64,000 nucleotides of DNA from JACVRM01 sp963839815 (GCA_963839815.1 CAWIWF010000006.1:930001-994000); one strand, 5' to 3'; positions 32,478 through 41,442 are shown, numbered from the stretch's first letter. Made by a program: numbers and translations. Notes: generated by a model from the letters alone, not told the origin.

Positions 32478-33650
32478 GAGCGGCACCGTCAGGCCTTGCG
32501 AGCGGCCGAGCAGGACGCCGCGCGTGATCGCGTCCACGCCGAACCGGTCGCGCAGCTCGTCGAGGGCGGCGTCGAGCTGCGCTGCGCCGCCACGCTCCAG
32601 CGGCAGTACGAGCTGATCGTCGTCGTCGAGGTTGGCGACCGTGATGCCGACGAGCGTCAGGCCGTCACGCTCGACTACGGGCATCACAGCCGCGAGCAGC
32701 GCTCTCGCGGCGCTCAGCACGATCCTCGTCTCGCCGGTCGCAGCCGGCAGCGTGTGTGAGCGCGTCGCGCGCGAGAAGTCGTCGAAGCGCAGCCGCAGCA
32801 CGACGGTGCGGCCGACGTGACCGGCGGCGCGCAGGCGGCGCGTCACGCGATCGACGAGGCCCACCAGCGTCGTGTCGATCTCGGTCGCCGTCCAGGGGCC
32901 GCGGCCGAGTGCGCGCTGCGAGCCGATCGAGCGGCGACGCGGCCGCCTGCGAACGCGGCGTGCATCGCGGTTGTGCGCGAGGGCGTACAGCTGCCGGCCT
33001 GACGCCACGCCGAGGATCGCCACGAGCGTCCCCTCGGGCATCCGGGCGACGTCGCGCACGTGCGTGATCTCCAGCTGCCGCAACCGCCGTGAGGTCGCGG
33101 GTCCGACGCCCCAGAGCGCCTCGACGGGTAGTGCGTGGAGGAAGGCGAGCTCCCGCTCGGGCGGCACGAGGAGCAGGCCGTCCGGCTTGGCCACTGCGCT
33201 CGCCACCTTGGCGAGGAACTTCGTGCGGGCGATCCCGACCGTGAGCGGCAGGCCGACGTCCTCGAGGACGCGGCACCGCAGGCGCTCGGCGATCGCCAGC
33301 GGCGTTCCGACCGACCGCCGCATCCCGCGCACGTCGAGGAAGGCCTCGTCGATCGACAGCGCCTCGACGAGCGGCGTCGTGTCCTCGAAGAGGCGGTAGA
33401 CGGCCTTGCTCGCCTCCGAGTAGGCCTCCATTCGGGGCCGGACGACGGCTGCGTGGGGACAGAGGCGCCGGGCCTCGCGTCCGCCCATGGCCGTGCGGAT
33501 GCCGAAGGCCTTCGCCTCGTAGCTCGCCGCGAGCACCACGCCGGCGCCGACGATCACCGGGCGGCCGCGGAGGCGCGGATCGTCGCGCTGCTCGACCGAC
33601 GCGTAGAAAGCGTCCAGGTCGGCGTGCAGGATTGTCGGCTCCTGCGACAC
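32466..33650 (-). CDS. dinB: Y-family DNA polymerase IV
   Basis: 394 residues from GTG 33650 (MSQEPTILHADLDAFYASVE). Catalytic motifs are LHADLDAFYASVEQRDD and LVEALSIDEAFLDVRGM. It also has the helix-hairpin-helix and little-finger regions. A GTG two codons upstream is possible, but GTG 33650 has a hexamer AAACAT six bases before it, the leaderless spacing of this genome. It performs translesion or mutagenic synthesis. A LexA-type box covers the promoter and start. It overlaps the Rieske gene end by 12 nt. Confidence 0.95.
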   Translation of the reverse strand: MSQEPTILHADLDAFYASVEQRDDPRLRGRPVIVGAGVVLAASYEAKAFGIRTAMGGREARRLCPHAAVVRPRMEAYSEASKAVYRLFEDTTPLVEALSIDEAFLDVRGMRRSVGTPLAIAERLRCRVLEDVGLPLTVGIARTKFLAKVASAVAKPDGLLLVPPERELAFLHALPVEALWGVGPATSRRLRQLEITHVRDVARMPEGTLVAILGVASGRQLYALAHNRDARRVRRRPRRRSIGSQRALGRGPWTATEIDTTLVGLVDRVTRRLRAAGHVGRTVVLRLRFDDFSRATRSHTLPAATGETRIVLSAARALLAAVMPVVERDGLTLVGITVANLDDDDQLVLPLERGGAAQLDAALDELRDRFGVDAITRGVLLGRSQGLTVPLLPD

Positions 33651-33663
33651 GAACACATGTTTG
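33650..33663 (-). promoter_or_regulatory. LexA/SOS-type box over the dinB start
   Basis: CGAACACATGTTTG is a near match to the actinobacterial SOS box, core GAAC-N4-GTTC (here GTTT). It spans the -10 hexamer AAACAT and reaches the first base of GTG 33650, so a bound repressor would block initiation. Confidence 0.6.
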
Positions 33664-33668
33664 CACGT

Positions 33669-33761
33669 CTTTACACGGACAGTCCATGTAAAGGAGCGGC
33701 TCGGCCGCCGTGACGCCGGACTCCCCGCCGGGGCGTCTTTACATGGACTGTCCGTGCTAAG
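33669..33761. repeat. Inverted pair of 25-bp palindromes
   Basis: The left copy is at 33669-33693 and the right copy at 33737-33761. Each is itself a palindrome with arms like CTTTACATGGAC around a central base. The two are inverted relative to each other and match at 23 of 25 positions. They flank a 43-nt GC-rich segment in the dinB / acyl-CoA dehydrogenase spacer. A third, perfect copy is at 63255. Confidence 0.9.
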
Positions 33762-33766
33762 AGCGC

Positions 33767-34993
33767 TCAGGCGCGCGCCGGCTCGCGCGCGGCGTCCGGC
33801 GGCGTCCACGACACGAGCGGCGCCATCTCGCCCGTGTGGCCGTTGAGGCGCCGGAAGCCGAGCGCGTGCTCGGCCTGCATCATCTTGTGAATCTGCGTCG
33901 TGCCCTCGTAGATGATCGGCGCCCGCGCGTTGCGGAAGTACCGCTCGATGCCGTACTCGGCCGAGTACCCGTACGAGCCGAACACCTGGATCGCGAGGTG
34001 CGCCGCCTTGAAGGCGCACTCGGTCGCGTGCCACTTCGCCAGCGACGTCTCGCGCGTGTTCCGCAGGCCCTCGTTCTTCATCCACGCGGCCTGCATGACG
34101 AGCAGCTTCGACGTCTCGTAGCCGAGCACCATCTCGGCGATCATGTCCTGGACGAACTGGTACTTGCCGATCGGCTGCCCGAACGTCTCCCGCTCGCGCG
34201 CGTACGCGACCGAGCGCTCGAGGCAGGCGCGCACGACGCCGACGGCGCCGGCAGCCACGGTGAAGCGGCCCTGGTCGAGCCCGTACATCGCGATCTCGAA
34301 GCCCTGTCCCTCCTCGCCGACGAGGTTCTCGGCCGGCACCTCGACGTTCTCGAAGAAGAGCTCGCCGGTCGACCCCGCCCAGATGCCGAGCTTGTTCTCG
34401 GTCTCCCGGGTGGTGACCCCCTGCCAGCCGCGCTCGACGACGAACGCGGAGATGCCCTTGTGCTTCGCGGCCGGGTCGGTCTTGGCGAACACGAGCTGGT
34501 GGTCGGCCACGGTCGCGTAGGAAATCCAGTTCTTCTGGCCGTTGAGCACGTAGGTGTCGCCCTCGCGCCGCGCTGTCGTGCGCATGGCGGCGACGTCGGA
34601 GCCGGCGGCCGGCTCGGTCAGCCCGAAGCAGGCGAGCTTCTCGCCTCGCGCCTGCGGGACGAGGTAGCGCTGCTTCTGCTCCTCGCTCCCGTAGCGCAGG
34701 AGCGAGAGCGAGTTCAGCCCGACGTGCACGGAGATGAGCGTCCTGAAGGCCGCTTCGCCGCGCTCGATCTCCTCGCAGACGAGCGCCTCCGAGACGTAGT
34801 CGAGCCCGGCGCCGCCGTACTCCTCGGGCACGACGATGCCGAGCAGCCCGAGCTCCGCCATGCCCTCGATCGCCTCCATGTCGAGCCGGTGGGCGATGTC
34901 GTTCTCGATCGCACCCGGCAGGATGCGCTCGTCCACGAAGGCGCGGACGGTGTCCTGGATCAGCCGTTGCTCGTCGGTCAGCTCAAAGTCCAC
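33767..34993 (-). CDS. Acyl-CoA dehydrogenase
   Basis: 408 residues from GTG 34993 (MDFELTDEQRLIQDTVRAFV). Motifs are ACFGLTEPAAGSDVAAMRTT (FAD/substrate binding), NGQKNWISYATVAD, and APIIYEGTTQIHKMM with the catalytic Glu. It is complete and typical of short/medium-chain enzymes that pass electrons to ETF. TAGACT six bases upstream supports the GTG start. Confidence 0.95.
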   Translation of the reverse strand: MDFELTDEQRLIQDTVRAFVDERILPGAIENDIAHRLDMEAIEGMAELGLLGIVVPEEYGGAGLDYVSEALVCEEIERGEAAFRTLISVHVGLNSLSLLRYGSEEQKQRYLVPQARGEKLACFGLTEPAAGSDVAAMRTTARREGDTYVLNGQKNWISYATVADHQLVFAKTDPAAKHKGISAFVVERGWQGVTTRETENKLGIWAGSTGELFFENVEVPAENLVGEEGQGFEIAMYGLDQGRFTVAAGAVGVVRACLERSVAYARERETFGQPIGKYQFVQDMIAEMVLGYETSKLLVMQAAWMKNEGLRNTRETSLAKWHATECAFKAAHLAIQVFGSYGYSAEYGIERYFRNARAPIIYEGTTQIHKMMQAEHALGFRRLNGHTGEMAPLVSWTPPDAAREPARA

Positions 34994-34999
34994 GCCTGG

Positions 35000-35005
35000 A
35001 GTCTA
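35000..35005 (-). promoter_or_regulatory. Leaderless -10 hexamer TAGACT (acyl-CoA dehydrogenase)
   Basis: Minus-strand TAGACT is followed by CCAGGC and then the GTG of the acyl-CoA dehydrogenase gene, a six-base gap. Confidence 0.6.
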
Positions 35006-35037
35006 TGGCGCTCGCGGAGCGTGGCCGCCGACCTGTG

Positions 35038-36303
35038 TCAGCTCGGCGCGGCGGCGGCGTGCTGGTCGCGCGTCCAGGCGGCGAGCAGGCCCCGGTAGTG
35101 CGCGACGAAGTGCTCGTGCTCGTGCGCCGGGAAGGTCGTCTGCACCGTCTGCACGAGCAGCCGGTCGAAGTCGGGGCCCTCCACGTACTCGACCATCGCC
35201 TCGTCGAGGTGGTCGAGGTGCTCGGCGCAGAACTCCACATAGCGCTCGACGCCGAAGTACTCCTGGGCCAGCTCGTGGTAGCGCGCGAGTTTTTCCTCGT
35301 AGGCGAGGTCGTCGCGGTCGCCGATGTCGAAGTACGTGCGCGTGTCCTGGTTGATGCGCATCCGCCGGCGCGTCACCGTGCAGAAGGCGCTCCACTTGAC
35401 GAGCGCCTTGATCGCCCACGGGAAGTAGTAATGCAGCGAGGTGAGGGCGACGTCGGGCGAGGCGTTCGCATAGTCGATGGGATAGACCACGCCGTTCTTG
35501 ACGAGCGTCTCGCACGAGTTGAATTCCCAGCGGAAGAACGCGTTCACGAGCCGCGAGATCGAGACGACCTCCGAGCCGATCTCGGGCGTGAGGAAGTCGT
35601 GGGCGACGCTGTAGCGGTCGTGAAGCGGGCGCGACGGGTCGTAGCGCATGACCATCGTCTCGGCTCCGATCGAGAGCGAGCGGACGAACACCTCGAAGCC
35701 CTCGACAGCCGCTTGCAGGTGCATGAGCCGCTCGCCGGACTCGTCGTAGACGCGCTGCAGCTCCTCCGGCGAGGAGACGCGCGTGACCCCGACCCACTGG
35801 CCGCCGTCGTACGGCTTCATGAACAGCGGGTAGCCGATCCCCTCGGCGATCGCGTCGATGTCGAACGGCGCGTTGTAGCGCGAGGCCATGTCCTCGAACT
35901 TCGCCGTCGCGCTCTCGAAGCGCACCGACCGGGGCGGGTCCTTGTGCGGGATCAGCCACGTCTCGGGGACGTGCAGGCCGAGCCGCATCATCGCGCAGTA
36001 GGCCGAGTGCTTCTCCATCGCCTGGAACGTGAACGGGTTGTTCAGCAGGTACACGTCGTCCATCAGCGCGATCTTCTTCAGCCACTCGCGCGGGACGTAG
36101 TACCACCAGGCGAGCCGGTCGATCACGAGCGAGTGACGCGGCGCGTAGCGCAGGTCGAACGGCTCGTTGACGACCCGTTCGCTCGTGAGGTCATGGCGCT
36201 CGCCGGCGTGGTCGATCGGCCCGACGCGGGCGAGCAGGTGCTCGAAGGCGGTCGGCCAGTCCTCCTCGGTGCCGAGCAGGAGGCCGATCAGGTGCGAGCG
36301 CAC
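35038..36303 (-). CDS. ATP-grasp ligase-like protein
   Basis: 421 residues from GTG 36303. The middle of the protein looks like an ATP-grasp fold: GYPLFMKPYDGGQWVGVTRV (nucleotide-binding Lys and glycine-rich loop) and a later metal/phosphate region with NGVVYPIDYANASPDVAL. The N- and C-terminal thirds are not recognised. Such proteins are often annotated carboxylate-amine ligase-like. Neighbouring esterases and a secreted propeller on the same strand suggest a shared pathway, but the substrate is unknown. Confidence 0.8.
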   Translation of the reverse strand: MRSHLIGLLLGTEEDWPTAFEHLLARVGPIDHAGERHDLTSERVVNEPFDLRYAPRHSLVIDRLAWWYYVPREWLKKIALMDDVYLLNNPFTFQAMEKHSAYCAMMRLGLHVPETWLIPHKDPPRSVRFESATAKFEDMASRYNAPFDIDAIAEGIGYPLFMKPYDGGQWVGVTRVSSPEELQRVYDESGERLMHLQAAVEGFEVFVRSLSIGAETMVMRYDPSRPLHDRYSVAHDFLTPEIGSEVVSISRLVNAFFRWEFNSCETLVKNGVVYPIDYANASPDVALTSLHYYFPWAIKALVKWSAFCTVTRRRMRINQDTRTYFDIGDRDDLAYEEKLARYHELAQEYFGVERYVEFCAEHLDHLDEAMVEYVEGPDFDRLLVQTVQTTFPAHEHEHFVAHYRGLLAAWTRDQHAAAAPS

Positions 36304-36309
36304 ACGGCG

Positions 36310-36315
36310 TTTCTA
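36310..36315 (-). promoter_or_regulatory. Leaderless -10 hexamer TAGAAA (ATP-grasp gene)
   Basis: Minus-strand TAGAAA is followed by CGCCGT and then the GTG of the ATP-grasp gene, a six-base gap. Confidence 0.5.
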
Positions 36316-36342
36316 CCCAATCGGGCCCGGCCGCGCACCAGG

Positions 36343-37323
36343 TCAGGCGGCGACGAGGAAGCAGGCGTCGTGCGCGGACGAGGCCACGCGGCGCCGCCGC
36401 TCGACCCGCGCGACCTCGTCGAGCACGCACAGCGTCCCCTGCGACAGCGACGGCGTGAAGACGCGACCCCAACCCGCGGCCACGTTGTACGAGCCGAGGG
36501 GAAGACGCGCGGTCCGGAGCACCCTGCCCGTCCGCAGCGAGTGCAGGCGCAGCAGGCCGGCGTCGCCGCTCGTCACCTGCGCGAGCCCGCCGGCGAACAC
36601 GAGGTGCTGCGGCGGCGCGTCCGCGGCGAGCCGCCGCAGGAGACGGCCGCTGCGCGCGTGGTACACGGCCAGCTCGCCCAGCTCGCCAGAGGTGAGCCAC
36701 ACCTGTGCACCGTCCGGGGCGAAGGCGACGTCGTGGGCGAGAGAGGGCGGCTGAAAGCTGCGCACATGCCGCGGGCGGCCCGGCCGGGAGACGTCGAGGA
36801 CCGCCACCTCGTGCGCCTTCGACCCGAGCACGACCCACAGGCTGCGCCCCGAGGGCGAGAGCGACAGGTGGCGCGCAGGCCCGCCGACGCCTATCCGGCC
36901 GGTGATCGCGCGCGCCGCGAGGTCGACGACGGCCACCTCGCGCCGTTCGGAGTCCGAAACGTAGGCGTAGCGGTCGCCCCGTCGCGTCGCCACGTAGCGC
37001 GGCGCGGCGATGCGCCCCCGCACGCGCCGGCTCCGCAGTGTCGCCGCGTCGACGACCGTGAGCGCGCCGGCAGCCGTGTGCGCCACGAGCGCGCCGGCCG
37101 TCCAGCCGACGGTCTCGATGCTGCGAGGGCCGGGCAGCGTCGGGATGCGGCGGTAGATGCGGCCGGTGCGCAGCTCGACTGCGACGATCGCCGCCTCCTC
37201 GTCGGCGGTCACGAGCGCGAGCGCGGGCGCCGTGCCGCCGAGCCTGCGCGCGAACGCATCCGGATCGGTACGGAGCAAGAGCGGCGCCCCGGCGAGCGTG
37301 GCGAGGAAGGCGCGGCGACGCAT
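36343..37323 (-). CDS. Exported beta-propeller protein (YVTN/WD40-like)
   Basis: 326 residues from ATG 37323. The start MRRRAFLATLAGAPLLL is a Tat- or Sec-type signal (RRRAFL). Repeats of ~40 residues follow, each with strand patterns such as ALTVVDAATLRSRRV, VAVVDLAARAITGRI, VAVLDVSRPGRP and LAVYHARSGRLLRRL, typical of a seven-bladed propeller. No catalytic residues are evident. It lies 39 nt from the ATP-grasp gene and 34 nt from the esterase gene. Confidence 0.82.
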   Translation of the reverse strand: MRRRAFLATLAGAPLLLRTDPDAFARRLGGTAPALALVTADEEAAIVAVELRTGRIYRRIPTLPGPRSIETVGWTAGALVAHTAAGALTVVDAATLRSRRVRGRIAAPRYVATRRGDRYAYVSDSERREVAVVDLAARAITGRIGVGGPARHLSLSPSGRSLWVVLGSKAHEVAVLDVSRPGRPRHVRSFQPPSLAHDVAFAPDGAQVWLTSGELGELAVYHARSGRLLRRLAADAPPQHLVFAGGLAQVTSGDAGLLRLHSLRTGRVLRTARLPLGSYNVAAGWGRVFTPSLSQGTLCVLDEVARVERRRRVASSAHDACFLVAA

Positions 37324-37357
37324 GCCCAGAGTACGGGCCTGCGGGCCCTCGAGGTCC

Positions 37358-38098
37358 TCAGCAGAAGCGCGGCAGGTGGTGCGCGAGCTGCGCGCGCCAG
37401 GACGGCCAGTCATGCGGCACGTCGTGGCCCCACACATCCAGCTCGTGGGGAATGCCCTTCGCGCCCAGCGCTCCGGCGAAGGACCGGGTGCTCTCGAGCG
37501 CCCCGGTGGTGTCCTCCCACTGCCCCTGGCCGCAGACGAGGAGCAGGCTGGCCTGCCCGCGCAGCCAGTCGAGATGGTCGCCGTGCAAGTGGGCGACGTA
37601 GTCGGCCGGGTTGTTGAAGTAGAGCGCGTCTCCCCGTTCGCCCCAGCCGACCCGGCTGACGTCGTAGACGCCGCTTTGGCAGATCGCGAGCGGGAACAGG
37701 TCGGCGTGGCGCAGGCAGAAGTTGGCGGCGTGGTAGGCGCCGAAGCTTGGCCCGTTGACGATCACATCGGAGCGGCCGCCGCAGTCGTCTCGGATGAAGG
37801 GCATGACCTGGTTGACGATCCAGTCCTCGTAGGCGCCGTGCCGGTGTGCCCGCTCCTCCAGCGGCAGGTGCTGCGCCTGCCAGCTCTCCGAGTCGAAGCT
37901 CTCGACGCAGTAGAGCTTGACCCGGCCAGCCTCGAGCAGATCGCCGATCGCCTCGACCATGCCTCGCTCCTCGTACTGCCAGGCCGGGCCCTGCTCGGAC
38001 GGGAACGCGAGCACCGGGCGGCCCTGGTGGCCGTAGGCGAGGACGGTGCCCTCGGCTCCGATCGCCGGTGAGTAGAGGCGAAGCTCGCGGCGGCTCAC
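37358..38098 (-). CDS. Esterase, alpha/beta-hydrolase (esterase-D family)
   Basis: 246 residues from GTG 38098, preceded by GGAGG. Nucleophile elbow VNGPSFGAYHAANFCLRH (GxSxG with Pro at the second position), and the His near WGHDVPHDWPSW. LAFPSEQGPAWQYEERGMVE and VESFDSESWQAQHLP are features of putative esterases often found beside ATP-grasp genes. No signal peptide is evident, so it is probably cytoplasmic. Confidence 0.82.
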   Translation of the reverse strand: MSRRELRLYSPAIGAEGTVLAYGHQGRPVLAFPSEQGPAWQYEERGMVEAIGDLLEAGRVKLYCVESFDSESWQAQHLPLEERAHRHGAYEDWIVNQVMPFIRDDCGGRSDVIVNGPSFGAYHAANFCLRHADLFPLAICQSGVYDVSRVGWGERGDALYFNNPADYVAHLHGDHLDWLRGQASLLLVCGQGQWEDTTGALESTRSFAGALGAKGIPHELDVWGHDVPHDWPSWRAQLAHHLPRFC

Positions 38099-38391
38099 CT
38101 GACGCCTCCGTGCGACCCGGCGGCGGCGTCCGTCATGACGCGCGCGCGTGTGACTACGGGTCCCGACCCGCCCCCCTGCTCGGCGTCGAGCTTAGTTCGA
38201 AAGAGCGCACGCATGTGTGCCGGACTGTGACGGATGTGTGTCGGAATCGTCGCGGGACGCGCCGCAGCGCGACGCCGGCCGCGGGTTCGGGTGCCGGCCG
38301 CCCGTGCGGGTGCGGGCAGCCACCCGTATGGCGGCCATCCGCGAGGGAGCCCGCGTCGTGCTGCCCAGGTCCGCCGTGCAGCGAACGTGGT

Positions 38392-39459
38392 CTACGACCA
38401 GGCGCGCAGCAGCAGGTCGGGCAGGTGCGGGTCGAGCGTGTCCCGCCAGGAGACCCAGTTGTGGGCGTCGCGATGCTCGACCAGGCGCACGTCCCAGCCG
38501 GCATCTGCGAGCGCCCGGGCGACGGCGCGGTTGTTGTCGAGGTTCTCCTCGGCGGTGCCGACCGTGATCGTGACCGGCACCGGTGGCGGCGCTGCCCGCC
38601 CGCGCAGCACGTAGCCGACGAAGCGGGCGATGCGGCCGAAACGCTCGAACCCGGACTCGTGCTTGTCCCAGCGCTCCCGGAAGAAGCTGCTCGACTGGAG
38701 GAACAGGCCTGCCAGCGTCCGCGGATGCTGCCAGTGCGCGTGCAGGGCCGCGAGCCCGCCGAGACTCGCTCCCATCGCCACCGGCCGCGAGCCGTCCGTC
38801 GGCAGAGCGTCGACCAGCCGGGGCACGAGCTCTCCTGCGAAGGCGCGCGCGTAGCGGGCGGACGCCGAGTAGGTCTCGTTGCGCTCGACCGGCTGCACCA
38901 GGGCGGCGCGCAGCGGCGGCAGGTCGCCGAACGAGACCGCATGGTCGAGCAGTCGCACGAGCTGCGAGTACTCGGCGTACTCCGGCCCGTCGTGGGCGAT
39001 GAGGAGCGGCAACGGCTCGCCGCGCTCGCTGTCCGCCGGCGCCCAGACGAGCACGCTGACGTCGGCCCGCAGACCGCGCACCGGCAGGGAGAGCTCCGTG
39101 ACCTCGCCGGGAGGCGACTCGTCGTCGGAGACCCAGTCCGGCTCGAGGTACGTCGGCAGCTCGACCACGGACTTCTCGCCGAACGGCCCGGGAGCCCGGA
39201 GCGGATTGGCGGGGTCCGGGACGAGCCGTGACTCGTCTCCCCGCCGCAGCTCGAGCAGGTACTCCATGCGGTCGGCGTCACGCAGCCGCAGGTCGAGCGA
39301 CCATGACCCGCGGCGCCGCGCGCGCGCGAACTCGACGCGCCGGGGCCGGAGGAGCTCGTGTGCGAGCGCGACGGACGTGAGCGTCCGCGTCGGATCGACG
39401 TAGCGGAAGGTCACCTCGTCCGTCCCCACCAGAGGACCGCGTTCCCGGACGGCAGCCAC
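38392..39459 (-). CDS. Enterochelin-esterase-like alpha/beta-hydrolase
   Basis: 355 residues from GTG 39459. An N-terminal carbohydrate-binding-module-48-like sandwich (VTFRYVDPTRTLTSVALAHE, EYLLELRRGD) precedes the esterase domain with PLLIAHDGPEYAEYSQL, AMGASLGGLAALHAH (nucleophile) and VEHRDAHNWVSWRD (His). It resembles Fes/IroE-type esterases. A siderophore role cannot be inferred because no NRPS is nearby. The 293 nt downstream to the next esterase hold short inverted repeats but no gene. Confidence 0.83.
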   Translation of the reverse strand: MAAVRERGPLVGTDEVTFRYVDPTRTLTSVALAHELLRPRRVEFARARRRGSWSLDLRLRDADRMEYLLELRRGDESRLVPDPANPLRAPGPFGEKSVVELPTYLEPDWVSDDESPPGEVTELSLPVRGLRADVSVLVWAPADSERGEPLPLLIAHDGPEYAEYSQLVRLLDHAVSFGDLPPLRAALVQPVERNETYSASARYARAFAGELVPRLVDALPTDGSRPVAMGASLGGLAALHAHWQHPRTLAGLFLQSSSFFRERWDKHESGFERFGRIARFVGYVLRGRAAPPPVPVTITVGTAEENLDNNRAVARALADAGWDVRLVEHRDAHNWVSWRDTLDPHLPDLLLRAWS

Positions 39460-39465
39460 TCCGGC

Positions 39466-39471
39466 ACGTTA
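39466..39471 (-). promoter_or_regulatory. Leaderless -10 hexamer TAACGT (esterase)
   Basis: Minus-strand TAACGT is followed by GCCGGA and then GTG 39459, a six-base gap. Confidence 0.55.
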
Positions 39472-39576
39472 GAGGCGTGTGCGTCTCCGCTGGGCTCCGA
39501 GCCGTCCGCGTTCGCCTTGCCGGAGCCGCCTGGAGGGCCCTCAGAACGAACACGGAGGAACCGCGTGCCCGGCGGC

Positions 39577-39582
39577 TAAACT
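39577..39582 (+). promoter_or_regulatory. Leaderless -10 hexamer TAAACT (VanW gene)
   Basis: TAAACT is followed by CGCGCC and then GTG 39589, a six-base gap. Confidence 0.62.
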
Positions 39583-39588
39583 CGCGCC

Positions 39589-41442
39589 GTGGATGCTGAG
39601 GCCGGGCTCCGCTCTCTGCCGCTGCGCCGACGGCGCAGCCTTGGCGTGCGCGCACTCCTCTGGGTCGTCGCGGGCCTGCTTGCCGCCGGTCTCGCCGCCA
39701 CGGCCCTCGGGCTGGCCTTCGCCGGCTCGGCCGAGACGCTGCCGGAGGGCACGTTCATCGCCGGCGTCGATGTGGGCGGCATGGGAGCCGGCGAGGCCAA
39801 GACGCTCCTCGCCGAACGAGCGCAGCGCGTCTACGACGTCCCGATCACCTTTGCCGCCGGCGAGCGCCGCTGGCAGCTGACCGCCAGGAAGCTCGAGTTG
39901 CACGTCGACTGGGCCGCCGCCGTCGCGGCCGCGCAGCAGCGGGGCGACGGCTTCGGGCCCGTTCAGGGGCTCCGCCGGCTCGGAGTGCGCTTCTTCGGTG
40001 CAGAGGTCACGCCGCCGACGCGCGTCTACGAGCCGGCCCTCACCTTCTATGTCGACAAGCTCGAGCGGGCCGTCGAGCAGAAGCCGCGTGACGCGCGGCT
40101 GGAGCTGCGCGGGCTCACTCCCACGGCTGTCCGCCAGCGCGACGGGCTCGCGCTGCACCGCCAGGCGGCCGAAGGCGTCGTCGTCTCGGCACTCGCAGGC
40201 TTCTCCCGCGCACAGGTCGTGCCGTTGCCGGTGCAGGTGGAGCCGCCCGCGGTCACCGTCTCGGAGCTGGCACCTGCGCTCGCCGACACCCGCGTCGCTC
40301 TCTCGGAGCCGGTGCGCCTGACGCTCGGCAAGAAGCGGTGGAAGCTGCCGCGTTGGCGGGTCGCCCAGCTGCTCGCCCTGCCGGCCGACGGCGCCCGCAG
40401 CCTCGCGGTCGGCGGCCCCGCAGCCGAGCGCTACTTCGAGAAGCTCGGCCGGACGGTCGAGCAGGAGCCGGTCGACGCAGGCTTCGCCGTGCGGGCCAAC
40501 GGCACCGTTGCCGTCGTGCCAGGCCGGCCTGGCCGCGAGCTCGACGTCGAGGCGACCTCGGCTTCGCTGCTCGCCGCTGCGCTCTCCCGCACGGCGCGGG
40601 TGGCGTCCGTGAGCGTCGTCGCCGCTGCGCCCGAGCGGACGACCGCGCAGGCGCAGGCCATGGGCATCCGCAAGCTCGTGGCCGGCTACGAGACCATCTA
40701 CGGAGGCGACTCGAACCGGCTGCACAACGTCCGCCTGGTCGCGCGGATGGTCGACGGCGCCCTGATCGCCCCGGGCAAGACGTTCTCCTTCAACACCACG
40801 ACCGGCGAGCGGTCGGCGGAGAAGGGCTTCCTGGAGGCGCCCGTGATCATCAACGGTGAGCTCCAGACCGGCCTCGGCGGCGGGGTGTGCCAGGTCTCGA
40901 CGACGGTCTTCAACGCCGCCTACGAGGCGGGCCTGCCGATCGCGAGCAGGACGAACCACTCGCTCTACATCTCCCACTATCCGCAGGGGCGCGACGCGAC
41001 GGTCAACTACCCCGACCTCGACCTCAAGTTCGTCAACGACACGGGCAAGTGGCTGCTGCTGCGCACGTTCGTGGGCTCGTCGTCGCTCGTCGTCAACCTC
41101 TACGGGACACCCATGGGCCGACGCGTGGAGAGCTCGACGGCCCCGCTCGTCGTCACCGGGCCGGCGCCCGTGAAGAAGATCCCGGATCCGACGCTCGAGA
41201 AGGGCAAGACGGTGGTGCAGGAGAGCGGCCAGCCGTCGCGCTCCACGAGCGTGACCCGCCGTGTCTTCGACCGCGAGGGCAAGCTCGTCTCGGAGTCATC
41301 CTGGTTCTCGTCCTACCGGGGCGAGTATCAGGAGGTGCGGGTCGGGACGAAGCCGCCCGCGAAGCCCAAGGCGAAGCAGAAGGCCGAGCCGGAGCCGGCC
41401 GCGGCCGCCTCCGCCGGCGCTACGACGACGCCGGGCCCGTAG
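39589..41442 (+). CDS. VanW family envelope protein
   Basis: 617 residues. A cytoplasmic basic N-terminus and one membrane segment (ALLWVVAGLLAAGLAATAL) are followed by two putative peptidoglycan-binding repeats (FIAGVDVGGMGAGEAKTLL and a second copy near residue 250), then the VanW domain: IYGGDSNRLHNVRLVARMVD, GKTFSFNTTTGERSAEKGF, GGGVCQVSTTVFNAAYEAGL. A Lys/Pro/Ala-rich C-terminus follows. VanW proteins are found in vancomycin clusters but are widespread. The role is probably cell-wall related and is not resistance by itself. Confidence 0.9.
   Translation: MDAEAGLRSLPLRRRRSLGVRALLWVVAGLLAAGLAATALGLAFAGSAETLPEGTFIAGVDVGGMGAGEAKTLLAERAQRVYDVPITFAAGERRWQLTARKLELHVDWAAAVAAAQQRGDGFGPVQGLRRLGVRFFGAEVTPPTRVYEPALTFYVDKLERAVEQKPRDARLELRGLTPTAVRQRDGLALHRQAAEGVVVSALAGFSRAQVVPLPVQVEPPAVTVSELAPALADTRVALSEPVRLTLGKKRWKLPRWRVAQLLALPADGARSLAVGGPAAERYFEKLGRTVEQEPVDAGFAVRANGTVAVVPGRPGRELDVEATSASLLAAALSRTARVASVSVVAAAPERTTAQAQAMGIRKLVAGYETIYGGDSNRLHNVRLVARMVDGALIAPGKTFSFNTTTGERSAEKGFLEAPVIINGELQTGLGGGVCQVSTTVFNAAYEAGLPIASRTNHSLYISHYPQGRDATVNYPDLDLKFVNDTGKWLLLRTFVGSSSLVVNLYGTPMGRRVESSTAPLVVTGPAPVKKIPDPTLEKGKTVVQESGQPSRSTSVTRRVFDREGKLVSESSWFSSYRGEYQEVRVGTKPPAKPKAKQKAEPEPAAAASAGATTTPGP

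Noticed and set aside
38099..38391. A small gene between the two esterases
   Set aside because: No frame has a start with a ribosome-binding site or -10 spacing, and codon use is poor; only short inverted repeats are visible.
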